Positions 14,997 through 22,107 of a stretch of 22,107 bases of DNA are shown one piece after another. The translations under genes were made by a program, and so were the position numbers. Below the pieces are notes generated by a model. It was not told the DNA's origin, did no database searches, and saw only the letters and a program-made list of their open reading frames with translations. Positions within the stretch are counted from its first letter, which is position 1; each line of letters opens with the position of its first letter. Origin of the DNA: Fibrobacterota bacterium (GTDB lineage Bacteria; Fibrobacterota; Chitinivibrionia; Chitinivibrionales; Chitinispirillaceae); NCBI GenBank assembly GCA_023436205.1, contig JAEZKC010000078.1, forward strand, positions 1 to 22,107, read 5' to 3'.

Positions 14997-15999
14997 AGTC
15001 TTTGTTCTGGTTTGGGTTAAAGCAGGATGCCAGGTGCTCACTGCCGAAATCGACTAACTGCGGACTGTTTTCTCTGCATTTTTCGGTGCGGCGGGGACAG
15101 CGCGGATAGAATGAACATCCGTTCAAGTTATGAGCTGAAACCTCCTGGTCTTCTGCTGGAGTGGAAACCGCTTTGTTTACTTTTTTATCTATTCCCGGAA
15201 CACTGTTGAGTAGAAGTGATGTATACGGATGAAGCGGTGAGGAGAAGATCTGAGCCTCACTTCCCATTTCCACAATTTTACCCAGATACATCACCGCAAC
15301 TCTGTTTGCCAGATGGCGTACAACTGCCAGATCGTGACTTATGAAAAGCAGAGTTTGTTTGTAAATTGACTGAAGATCCTGAAGCAGGTTGATTATCTGG
15401 GCCTGGATGGATACGTCAAGAGCGCTCACCGGTTCATCTGCCACAATAAGCTCCGGGGATGTGGCCAGTGCCCGGGCAATGCCGATTCTTTGTCGTTGTC
15501 CACCTGAAAATTCGTGCGGATAGCGGTCTAGATAGCTTTCTGATAACCCCACCTGGTCAAGCAGCTCTTTGATTCGGGCTGTCCTTTCCTTTTGAGATGT
15601 TGTTCCGTGTATCACCAGGGGTTCTTCAAGGATCGAACGTACAGTCATTCGGGGGTTCAGGGAACTGTAGGGGTCCTGAAAAACAATCTGAATCTGCCGA
15701 CGAAGATTTTTACGTTCCGTTCCGCCAAGATCATCCCAGGAGATTCCCTGATCTTTGAAGTTCCCCAGGTGCAGTTTTATCGTTCCTTCTGTAATCGGAG
15801 TCAACCCCATGATCGCCTGAGCGGTAGTGGTTTTGCCGCATCCGGATTCGCCGACCAGCGCGAAAACCTCGCCCTTTTTCACGGTGAAGGACACCCCGTC
15901 AACCGCCTTGGTCCAGCTGTTGATTTTCCCCATTAACCCACTGCGGGAGGGGAAATGCACTTTCAGGTTTTCAACTGTAATTCCATTCTGGTTATTCAT
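14995..15999 (-). CDS. oppF: Oligopeptide/dipeptide ABC transporter ATP-binding protein (OppF/DppF type)
   Basis: Cytoplasmic ATPase subunit that powers peptide uptake. The 334 residues show Walker A GESGCGKTT (50-58), Q-loop FQDPYSSLNP, ABC signature FSGGQRQR (164-171), Walker B LIVADEP and the H-loop ISHDL. The C-terminal oligo_HPY extension has four cysteines (CSFYPRCP, EKC, ASC), as in OppD/DppD-type subunits. It overlaps the end of oppD by 8 bases, so the two are translated together as the usual unequal ATPase pair. The exact substrate (oligopeptide, dipeptide, nickel or other) cannot be told from these subunits. Confidence 0.92.
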   Translation of the reverse strand: MNNQNGITVENLKVHFPSRSGLMGKINSWTKAVDGVSFTVKKGEVFALVGESGCGKTTTAQAIMGLTPITEGTIKLHLGNFKDQGISWDDLGGTERKNLRRQIQIVFQDPYSSLNPRMTVRSILEEPLVIHGTTSQKERTARIKELLDQVGLSESYLDRYPHEFSGGQRQRIGIARALATSPELIVADEPVSALDVSIQAQIINLLQDLQSIYKQTLLFISHDLAVVRHLANRVAVMYLGKIVEMGSEAQIFSSPLHPYTSLLLNSVPGIDKKVNKAVSTPAEDQEVSAHNLNGCSFYPRCPRRTEKCRENSPQLVDFGSEHLASCFNPNQNKD

Positions 16000-16957
16000 A
16001 TAGATGACACCTTACCAGATGATGTTCTTCTGTTTTGTGAAGTTCAGGGTGTTCGGTGCGGCATCGGTCGAATGCCTGCGGGCAGCGCGGATGAAACGGG
16101 CAACCTGCGGGAATCTGCAGCGGTGTGGGAACATCCCCCGGGATCACTGAAAGCCGCTCCTTTTTGCTTGTCAACTGAGGTATTGTGTCCAGAAGACAGC
16201 GGGTGTAGGGGTGGCACGGCGAATCAAAAAGATTCTTAGTCGGTGCAGATTCCATAACCTCGCCTGCATACATCACCATGACATTGTGAGCCATATCAGC
16301 CACTATTCCCAGATTATGGGTGATCAGGATCATGCTCATACCCTTGCTCTCCTGCATTTTTTTGAGCAGTTCGAGAAGTCGGGCCTGAACGGTGACATCC
16401 AGTGCCGTAGTGGGTTCATCGGCTATGAGAAGCCGGGGAGAGCAGGCGAGGGCCATTGCGATCATAACTCTTTGGCGCATTCCACCGCTGAGCTGGTGGG
16501 GGTAACTTGAAGATGCTCTGGCCGGTTCGGAAATGCCCACTTCCTTTAATATGCTCTGTGCCCGATCCGTTGCCTCTTTTTGATTCATGCCTCGATGCAG
16601 CTTCAATACTTCCTCAATCTGGTCTCCGCAGGTGAACACCGGGTTGAGAGATGTCATGGGGTCCTGGAATATCATGGATATGTGCTGACCTCGTATCTTG
16701 CGTATCACTTTTTCTGGAAGAGCAAGCAGGTCTTTTTGATCAAACAGTATTCGGCCGGAATCGATTTTTCCAGGAGGAGAGGGGATGAGACGCATGATCG
16801 AGAGTGCGGTGACGCTCTTTCCGCAGCCTGATTCTCCGACGATGCCAAGTGTTTGCTTGTCCTTTAGTTCGAAGGATACTCCGCGGACCGCACGGGCGGT
16901 TTCTTTCTGTATTTTGAAGGAGACGTGAAGGTCGCTGCAGGCGATACAGTTGTTCAA
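15992..16957 (-). CDS. oppD: Oligopeptide/dipeptide ABC transporter ATP-binding protein (OppD/DppD type)
   Basis: Partner ATPase of the pair, 321 residues. Walker A GESGCGKS (41-48), FQDPMTSLNPV, signature LSGGMRQR, Walker B LIADEPTTALDV and H-loop ITHNL are intact. The C-terminal oligo_HPY region has the four-cysteine pattern (CPFHPRCP, DRC, VRC). The start is TTG 16957, because the first Met codons come too late to keep the N-terminal strand. AGGAG lies ~12 bases upstream and AGCGG is closer. Upstream is a 522-base stretch and a divergent gene. Permease and binding-protein genes are absent from the window, so they must be encoded elsewhere. Confidence 0.92.
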   Translation of the reverse strand: MNNCIACSDLHVSFKIQKETARAVRGVSFELKDKQTLGIVGESGCGKSVTALSIMRLIPSPPGKIDSGRILFDQKDLLALPEKVIRKIRGQHISMIFQDPMTSLNPVFTCGDQIEEVLKLHRGMNQKEATDRAQSILKEVGISEPARASSSYPHQLSGGMRQRVMIAMALACSPRLLIADEPTTALDVTVQARLLELLKKMQESKGMSMILITHNLGIVADMAHNVMVMYAGEVMESAPTKNLFDSPCHPYTRCLLDTIPQLTSKKERLSVIPGDVPTPLQIPAGCPFHPRCPQAFDRCRTEHPELHKTEEHHLVRCHLYE

Positions 16958-17294
16958 GGTTTTTCCGCTCTCCTATTGCTCGGTGCTGAATCCCGTAAAA
17001 GTGACACTATTCATAATCTGATTAATGGAACCGTGAAAAGACAACCGGTTTTGCAATTCGTTGTATCTCAAATTGATGCAGACTAATGAGTTAGTTACGG
17101 TAGGAAAATAATTGCAGAGATGGCAGTTGCGGGCCGGATCTGGAACAGAAGGAGAATGGCTGTATTCAAAAGGATTGAAAAATAGATATTTCAAGTGGTT
17201 TATAGAATACAACTATTCATTGTGATTCAATGTGTTACATGCTTGAGTAATTTATGATGTTGTACTGTGGAATACGTTATCGCTATGCTGTGGG

Positions 17295-17323
17295 TTGACT
17301 GGGTGTTAAAAATTCTTTATATT
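17295..17323 (+). promoter_or_regulatory. Sigma-70-type promoter for the TIGR02147 operon
   Basis: TTGACT at 17295-17300, a 17-base spacer and TATATT at 17318-17323 are close to consensus. Transcription would start near 17330 and leave a leader of about 150 bases before the ATG at 17480. Confidence 0.65.
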
Positions 17324-17428
17324 GAGGTAGTGAAGACAAGGCGGTGGGAGGGCAAGTGGCCTGACCCTGTGCAGGTGAATGTCATTTAGTACGGTGAATG
17401 GCAGAATGCAAGGGGGCTACAGGATCAG

Positions 17429-17455
17429 GCGGGGGCGGGCCCTCTTCCGCTTTTT
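17429..17455 (+). terminator. Attenuator-like hairpin in the leader
   Basis: GCGGGGG pairs with the later CTTCCGC (two G-T wobbles), followed at once by TTTTT (17451-17455). It lies 25 bases upstream of the TIGR02147 start and downstream of the predicted promoter, so it could prematurely stop transcription or hide the weak ribosome site. Confidence 0.45.
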
Positions 17456-17479
17456 AAACCGTTTAAACAGAAGCGTGCC

Positions 17480-18325
17480 ATGACAAAAACTCTCTACGAA
17501 TACATGGATTATCGGGATTTTCTGCGAGATTTTTACACCGCCAAGAAATGCGAGCATGCATTTTACTCCTACAGGCTGTTTTCGCAGAAGGCTGGTTTCA
17601 AGTCTCCCAATTTCCTCAAGCTGGTTATCGAGGGTAAACGTAATCTTACAAAAGAGAGTGTGTTTAAATTTTCCAAGGCGCTTGGCTTAAGCAAGGGTGA
17701 GGCGGAATATTTTGAGAATATTGTTTTTCTCAATCAGAGCCGGTCGCTTGAGGAAAAGAATGCCTATCTATCCAAAGTGATGAAGTTCAGAATCAAGACC
17801 GATCCCAAAAAAATTGAAGAGTCTGAGTATGAATACTATTCCCGCTGGTATCATCCAGTGATCCGCGAACTTGTGACTGCAGTGGATTTTAACGGGGATT
17901 TCCGGCGCCTGGCGATGTCGGTGGTTCCAATAATTACTGCCGCTGAAGCTGAGCGGTCCGTTGCGCTTCTTTTAAATCTCCAGTTTATCCGCAGGTGTGC
18001 AGATGGCAGTTACAAGAAAACCGCTTCGGTGCTCTCCACAGGACCGCAGGTGAGATCAGTGGCTGTGGCCAATTATCATAAGTCTATGCTTAAGCTGGCT
18101 TCAGAGGCCATAGAGCGCTTTCCTTCATCCAAACGTAACATTTCAAGTCTCACTCTCAGCGTTTCCCAGGATACATTTGCTTCCATTGTAACGCGCATTC
18201 AGCAGTTCAGGCAGGAGCTTCTTGAGCTGGCCGAAGCCGACTGTGATCCGCAGAAAGTGGTACAAGTAAATCTGCAGGCATTTCCGCTCACCGTTGATTT
18301 CAAAGAAGCCGGGGGTGACCAATGA
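17480..18325 (+). CDS. TIGR02147-family regulator
   Basis: A 281-residue soluble protein of the TIGR02147 family, known to me mainly from Fibrobacter and relatives. The family N-terminus is YEYMDYRDFLRDFYTAKK, followed by an HTH-like segment (YRLFSQKAGFKSPNFLKLVIEGKRNLT, then FSKALGLSKGEAEYFENIVFLNQS), about residues 25-85. The rest is helical, with EYYSRWYHPVIREL and a C-terminal QFRQELLELAEAD helix. DNA binding is inferred from the N-terminal region; the family has no well-defined ligand. Its stop overlaps the lipoprotein start (ATGA), so it probably controls or is co-produced with the two exported proteins downstream. The ribosome site is weak (AGAAG). Confidence 0.85.
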   Translation: MTKTLYEYMDYRDFLRDFYTAKKCEHAFYSYRLFSQKAGFKSPNFLKLVIEGKRNLTKESVFKFSKALGLSKGEAEYFENIVFLNQSRSLEEKNAYLSKVMKFRIKTDPKKIEESEYEYYSRWYHPVIRELVTAVDFNGDFRRLAMSVVPIITAAEAERSVALLLNLQFIRRCADGSYKKTASVLSTGPQVRSVAVANYHKSMLKLASEAIERFPSSKRNISSLTLSVSQDTFASIVTRIQQFRQELLELAEADCDPQKVVQVNLQAFPLTVDFKEAGGDQ

Positions 18326-19632
18326 GGGCTATTTGTTACCTGCTGGCGATTATTGCTGCTGTAATGCTGCTGTGGGGCTGTTCGGGAACAGAGACCGGCA
18401 ATCCTGATATCTCTTTCAGCGCCAAGGTGGTGTTTGATGCTTATGACTCAAGTGATACCTGGATGCCGGAGAATTATTTGCGCTACGGTTCCGAGCAGCT
18501 CTCTCCCGGGGTGATTTATTCCGATATCGAGCTCTACTTGTTGAGAAAAACCGCTCTAAGTTCGCAGACGCAGGCCGATTCCCTGGTCTGGATTGACACG
18601 GTTATAGTTGTCAATCCGGTTATCGTGACCGACACTATTATTACCTATAAAGATGAAGTGGATACTTTGCTCAACGATGAAGGTGATACCGTTGTGGTTA
18701 CTAAAAGGCTGAGTGATTATTATATCGTAAATGACACTGTTTTTTTCTATGAAACTACTTTTGTGGAACGGACTTTACCTGTACAGGGTGATTCATTGCA
18801 GATTGTTCTTTCTGCTAGTCAAGCAGATTCGGTCAGCACCTATCTTGTGGATGGTGTACCCATGAACAAAGTTTACTTTCGAGTTAGTAATGATATTACT
18901 GAATTTGTTTATATGCCCAGTTCAAATTATCAGGTAGTATCCACAGCCAACATGGCCCACTTGAGCAGACGCATGGTAAAGGGGGACACGGTGGCTTTCG
19001 AGGATTACAGTGACGCTGACGGTGATAGTTTACTTTTCAGATATAAACAATCCAAAGGGCCACTGGTAAATCTGTATGCGGAATACGATGTTCCGGGAAA
19101 AGAAAAAACCACCATTAAATCGCTTTTTGATGGCGGTGATGATATGGAGGTCAAGACTTCAGCTAACAATCGCATTCACTCTCTTGAGCGTCAGATCATT
19201 GGTGCAACGACATCTGAAAAGCTGCTCTTTGAAACTGATGTGAAGAACGGCATGCCCAAATTCACTCTTAATAAGATTTTCAAAGAAGCTCCTCTGGAAA
19301 GTCTGACAATCAAGTGTGATTTTGCCGGTCCTGCTGATGATCACCGGGCGGCTACGCTTTTCAAAATCAGAAAAAATCTGTTTTACAGAAGCGGTGAGCT
19401 CAACAGGATGGATCTTGAACTGGCGTTCAGTGAACCTGTAGGGTATCAGGAACGGGGAGGGGACTGCTATTTTACCTTGAACACTGAGTTGTTTGGTGGT
19501 GTAAAGGGGAGATTTGAAGGGCGGGTGCTCAATGGCGGAACTCAGATAATGGGTATTTACATAGAAGGTAACCGTAGGTTGGCGGTTCAGGCTTATAAAG
19601 ATGGCAGGATAGTATTTACGGATCTAAATTGA
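18322..19632 (+). CDS. Lipoprotein with GTETGNP mature end
   Basis: A 436-residue predicted lipoprotein. Residues 1-19 are a signal peptide with lipobox LWGC and acylated Cys20, followed by SGTETGNPD, a mature end I associate with Fibrobacterota lipoproteins. Residues ~85-150 are beta-rich and repetitive in D-T-[VI] pairs (WIDTVIVV, VTDTIIT, EVDTLL, GDTVVV, NDTVFF). The remainder, about 240 residues after 200, is predicted beta-rich with no recognised catalytic motif. It starts inside the regulator's stop (ATGA) and ends at the TGA just before the ribosome site of the VIT/vWA gene, so the three are one operon. A cell-surface partner of the next protein is likely but not shown. Confidence 0.8.
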   Translation: MRAICYLLAIIAAVMLLWGCSGTETGNPDISFSAKVVFDAYDSSDTWMPENYLRYGSEQLSPGVIYSDIELYLLRKTALSSQTQADSLVWIDTVIVVNPVIVTDTIITYKDEVDTLLNDEGDTVVVTKRLSDYYIVNDTVFFYETTFVERTLPVQGDSLQIVLSASQADSVSTYLVDGVPMNKVYFRVSNDITEFVYMPSSNYQVVSTANMAHLSRRMVKGDTVAFEDYSDADGDSLLFRYKQSKGPLVNLYAEYDVPGKEKTTIKSLFDGGDDMEVKTSANNRIHSLERQIIGATTSEKLLFETDVKNGMPKFTLNKIFKEAPLESLTIKCDFAGPADDHRAATLFKIRKNLFYRSGELNRMDLELAFSEPVGYQERGGDCYFTLNTELFGGVKGRFEGRVLNGGTQIMGIYIEGNRRLAVQAYKDGRIVFTDLN

Positions 19633-19649
19633 AACCGGAAGGAGGATGT

Positions 19650-22061
19650 ATGAGAGGGCGTCTTAGCTGGATGATTGTGCTGGTCAGCTTGCTGCTTTCA
19701 AGCGCGGCAAGAGCAGGTATCGATTTGAATTATTTCAGATCCACATCAATAGACTGGGTAAGCTGTCCGGTGGACATCGATTCTCTGGTGGTACAAACAA
19801 ATGTGAATGCCGGTGTGGCACAGACAGAAATGACGTTAGTGCTTACTCCACAGGTGCCGTCATATAAAATTTCTGAAGGTGTTGATCAGATTGACTCTTT
19901 GGAAATAACCACCTCAATGTATGGACTTACCGGCTTTGCCATGCAGGAACTCTATCTGTGGGTCAATGGTGAAGCGCAGAGGGGCTACATTCAGGATAAA
20001 TGGCTGGCTCAGGATCAGTATCAGACTATTGTGGGTCGCCGTCTTGATCCGGCACTGCTCTCCACTTGGGGTGGGGGAAGTTACAGCCTACGGATATTTC
20101 CCGCTCAGACAGGCAAGAGCCGCAAGCTGTCAATTCAGTTTCAGCACTCATTCAGGGACAGTGCGGAGAGTATCTGGGCGAACCTTCCGTTTTCCTTCGG
20201 GCAAGGGTACTATTATTATGAAGGAGTTCCCAAGCTGAAGTTCGCATCATTTGAGTTAAGTGCTACAGATACCAAGTCGTACTCATTTGAAATGGAGGGA
20301 ATAGGCAGCGGAACGTTTACTCACTCAAAGCCGCTCACTTTAACTGCTTCAGACATCTTTAAACTTGGAAACGGGATCATTCGCGCTGCCGATCCATCTG
20401 GAAGTGATGTTTACGCCTGGCGTGGAAAAGATCTTGTTGATAATCGCCATGTGACTGGTTTTGAAATTCCCGTTAACGAGAAAACGGTTGTGCTGGAACC
20501 TGAACCTCAAACCCGGGTGTTGTTACTTGATGCTCAGAATGAATTCTGGTCTCAGAAGGATTATTATGAACAGTTATACCGGGTCAGAAATTATTCCTAT
20601 AGCTACTATGATTATTACTATGGCTGGCAGAAAGATTCCATTAACCTTGTGCAGAGGATAAAGAAACTGGCGGTCGTGGCTCTCAAGTCCTATGTCGCTG
20701 ATGGGCAGTTGTTCAATATTGTAACAGATGAAACTGGTCCACTATTTACTTCTGCAGTGGCCCCCACCGAAAGTAATCTGAACAGGGCATTTGAGGCTAT
20801 TGCCAGGTTTAAGGTTTCTCGTACACCGGCTCTGGTGAGAAAAGTGGATAAAGCTGTCAAGAGCTCTTCCGGCGGAATTGTGGTGCTGCTCAGCGATGCT
20901 TTCGAACCCTTTGACTACTACGATAGCAGCTATTCTGTTACATCTTCAGGTCAGAAATATAATACGATGATCGATTCTGTCGATTCGATAATCACTCAGA
21001 GCGAAGTGACACTGTTTACCATAACTGATTGCTACAGGCTTCGTGATATCGCATACAGATCGGGTGGCAGCTATTTAAATGGACTGAGGTATTACTATTA
21101 TTATTCAGAAGGAACGGAAATCAAAGTGACCTCGCTTCTTCCTGATCTGTATTCCAATAATTACGGAATTACAGGTTTGCGGGTTGAAACAGATGCTGAA
21201 TTTTCTGATATGACATACTCAATTGACGATGCATACTATTATCCGAGAATAATGATCCTAAGGAGCCCCATGCTCATGAAAGGGGCTGCTGTTTACCCGT
21301 ACTACTATTCAAATGATGCACTGCTCAGAATTACTGCAAAAGCTCATGGTGGCACTGTTCCACAGAAATTTACCTGTACAGTACGAGGTAAAATGAAGGG
21401 AAGGGCCTTTACTAAAGAATGTGTTGTTGTCCCAGATAAATCACCTGTATTTTTGGAATCTGGTTCCAATGTCCTCTGGGCTCTTTCCAAAACAGAAAAT
21501 TTCAACGGTGATGATTATCAGGCCTTCTATGACACATCAAAACAGATTGGACTGAAGTATCACATTGTGACTCCCATGACCAGTCTGTTAGCTTTGGAAC
21601 CCGGGATGGAGTTATGGATTGATTCTTCAGCACGGGAGGAAAAAGCAGGAGCGGCATCTATGATGTCAACTGATGCTGTTCGAGCTTCAACAACATCTGA
21701 CACGTACTCCTATTCTGTGTTTGACATTGATCAAATTGCTCTGGAGGACTTGGTTGCAGATGAAGCTGTTGATGTTGCTGATGCAAGGGTTCAGAGTGTC
21801 CGCACTCATGATGTAAAAGTAAAGGCTATAGCCCAGGGAATGGAACTATTTTTGCCATCGGAAATCAGCGGAAAGAAAGTGGAACTTAAGCTGTTTGATC
21901 TATCTGGCAGACTGGTTGCCGCTAGAACTTTGAGTGGCACTGAAACGTTGGGTTCCAAAGTAGTATGGAATTTGGCCAAGATTGCCTCAAACCGCTACTA
22001 TGTGGTTAAGATCAAGAGCGAGTCTTATCAGAAGGCGCATAAGGTCTTGTGGGTCAGGTAG
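19650..22061 (+). CDS. Secreted VIT/vWA-like protein with C-terminal sorting-type domain
   Basis: An 803-residue exported protein. ATG 19650 is preceded by GGAGG; an in-frame TTG at 19629 is rejected. The signal peptide is residues 1-22, cleaved after ARA. Residues ~25-160 resemble a VIT domain (LYLWVNGEAQRGYIQDKWLAQDQY). Residues ~288-500 are vWA-like (VLLLDAQNEF, then VVLLSDAFEP, then LFTITDC and SGGSY). The metal site is degenerate: the position of the usual DxSxS reads Asp294-Ala-Gln-Asn-Glu. The YHIVTPMTSLLALEPG segment is typical of VIT/vWA proteins after the A domain. Residues ~730-803 (LKLFDLSGRLVAARTLSG, ending KVLWVR) look like a C-terminal secretion or sorting domain of the T9SS type A kind. 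The protein is notably Tyr-rich (YYYYYSEG, SYSYYDYYYGW). It sits in an operon with the lipoprotein. Confidence 0.8.
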   Translation: MRGRLSWMIVLVSLLLSSAARAGIDLNYFRSTSIDWVSCPVDIDSLVVQTNVNAGVAQTEMTLVLTPQVPSYKISEGVDQIDSLEITTSMYGLTGFAMQELYLWVNGEAQRGYIQDKWLAQDQYQTIVGRRLDPALLSTWGGGSYSLRIFPAQTGKSRKLSIQFQHSFRDSAESIWANLPFSFGQGYYYYEGVPKLKFASFELSATDTKSYSFEMEGIGSGTFTHSKPLTLTASDIFKLGNGIIRAADPSGSDVYAWRGKDLVDNRHVTGFEIPVNEKTVVLEPEPQTRVLLLDAQNEFWSQKDYYEQLYRVRNYSYSYYDYYYGWQKDSINLVQRIKKLAVVALKSYVADGQLFNIVTDETGPLFTSAVAPTESNLNRAFEAIARFKVSRTPALVRKVDKAVKSSSGGIVVLLSDAFEPFDYYDSSYSVTSSGQKYNTMIDSVDSIITQSEVTLFTITDCYRLRDIAYRSGGSYLNGLRYYYYYSEGTEIKVTSLLPDLYSNNYGITGLRVETDAEFSDMTYSIDDAYYYPRIMILRSPMLMKGAAVYPYYYSNDALLRITAKAHGGTVPQKFTCTVRGKMKGRAFTKECVVVPDKSPVFLESGSNVLWALSKTENFNGDDYQAFYDTSKQIGLKYHIVTPMTSLLALEPGMELWIDSSAREEKAGAASMMSTDAVRASTTSDTYSYSVFDIDQIALEDLVADEAVDVADARVQSVRTHDVKVKAIAQGMELFLPSEISGKKVELKLFDLSGRLVAARTLSGTETLGSKVVWNLAKIASNRYYVVKIKSESYQKAHKVLWVR

Positions 22062-22073
22062 GACAAAAGGCTA

Positions 22074-22107
22074 GAGGTCAGAGGTCAGAAGCCAGAAGCC
22101 AGAAGCC
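22074..22107 (+). repeat. 7-base tandem repeat (gaRgYca)
   Basis: Two copies of gaggtca are followed by two of gaagcca and a partial third that runs into the window edge, starting 12 bases after the VIT/vWA stop. All copies fit gaRgYca. The array probably continues outside the window. Confidence 0.8.

Larger units (their letters stand above)
16958..17479. other. 522-base divergent intergenic region
   Basis: No convincing gene. A 79-codon minus-strand frame (16973-17212) has only a TTG start, no clear ribosome site and no family resemblance. The right half carries a clear sigma-70-type promoter and a GC-rich leader for the TIGR02147 gene. Just before that ATG, TTTAAA-CCG-TTTAAA flanked by CGCTT and AAGCG (17446-17475) forms a near-dyad. 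I see no clear promoter for oppD. Confidence 0.7.

Noticed and set aside
16973..17212. 79-codon minus-strand frame upstream of oppD
   Set aside because: TTG start, no clear ribosome site, no recognisable family and composition unlike its neighbours; it lies in a regulatory region.
22074..22107. CRISPR array
   Set aside because: The repeat unit is only 7 bases with no spacers.

Overview
The window most likely comes from an anaerobic or oxygen-shy member of the Fibrobacterota (the Fibrobacter/Chitinispirillum side of the FCB group). The main evidence is four features seen together. There is a regulator of the Fibrobacter-type TIGR02147 family. There is a lipoprotein whose mature end reads CSGTETGNP, a pattern I associate with Fibrobacterota. 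A large secreted protein carries a C-terminal sorting-like domain. A secreted GH5 cellulase carries a CBM6 and tandem bacterial Ig domains. The short primary-type sigma factor without region 1.1 also fits the FCB group. The assignment is inference, not proof.

Layout. Positions 1-1787 (minus) hold a GH5-CBM6-Ig endoglucanase whose C-terminus runs off the left edge. Positions 1968-5892 (plus) are a tight four-gene operon: a multi-rhodanese sulfurtransferase matching EanB, an EgtD/EanA-type histidine N-alpha-methyltransferase, a SufS-type cysteine desulfurase and SufE. This reads as oxygen-independent ergothioneine synthesis (histidine to hercynine by EanA, hercynine to ergothioneine by EanB), with a built-in supply of persulfide sulfur from cysteine. 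It is the most interesting system in the window. No EgtB-like, oxygen-dependent sulfoxide synthase is present.

Positions 5937-8169 (minus) hold three genes: an internally duplicated ferritin-like protein, a 175-residue protein of unknown function and a 91-residue Ala/Gly-repeat protein. Position 8329 starts a cyclic-nucleotide-binding-domain protein without a DNA-binding domain. Next come a PfkB-family sugar-phosphate kinase, aspartate kinase and an AraC-family regulator (all minus). A primary-type sigma factor and a small zinc-ribbon membrane protein follow (plus), then a hemerythrin-domain protein with an N-terminal cysteine motif. An oppD-oppF ATPase pair (minus) lacks permease or binding-protein genes nearby.

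Positions 17295-22061 (plus) form a second accessory locus. A good sigma-70-type promoter and a leader of about 150 bases with an attenuator-like hairpin precede a TIGR02147 regulator, an overlapping lipoprotein gene and a VIT/vWA-like secreted protein with a degenerate metal site. The window ends in a short 7-base tandem repeat.

Taken together, ergothioneine synthesis, a di-iron ferritin-like protein and a hemerythrin suggest that this stretch is enriched in oxygen, redox or nitric oxide defence for an anaerobe. The genes are in separate transcription units, so that link is only inferred.
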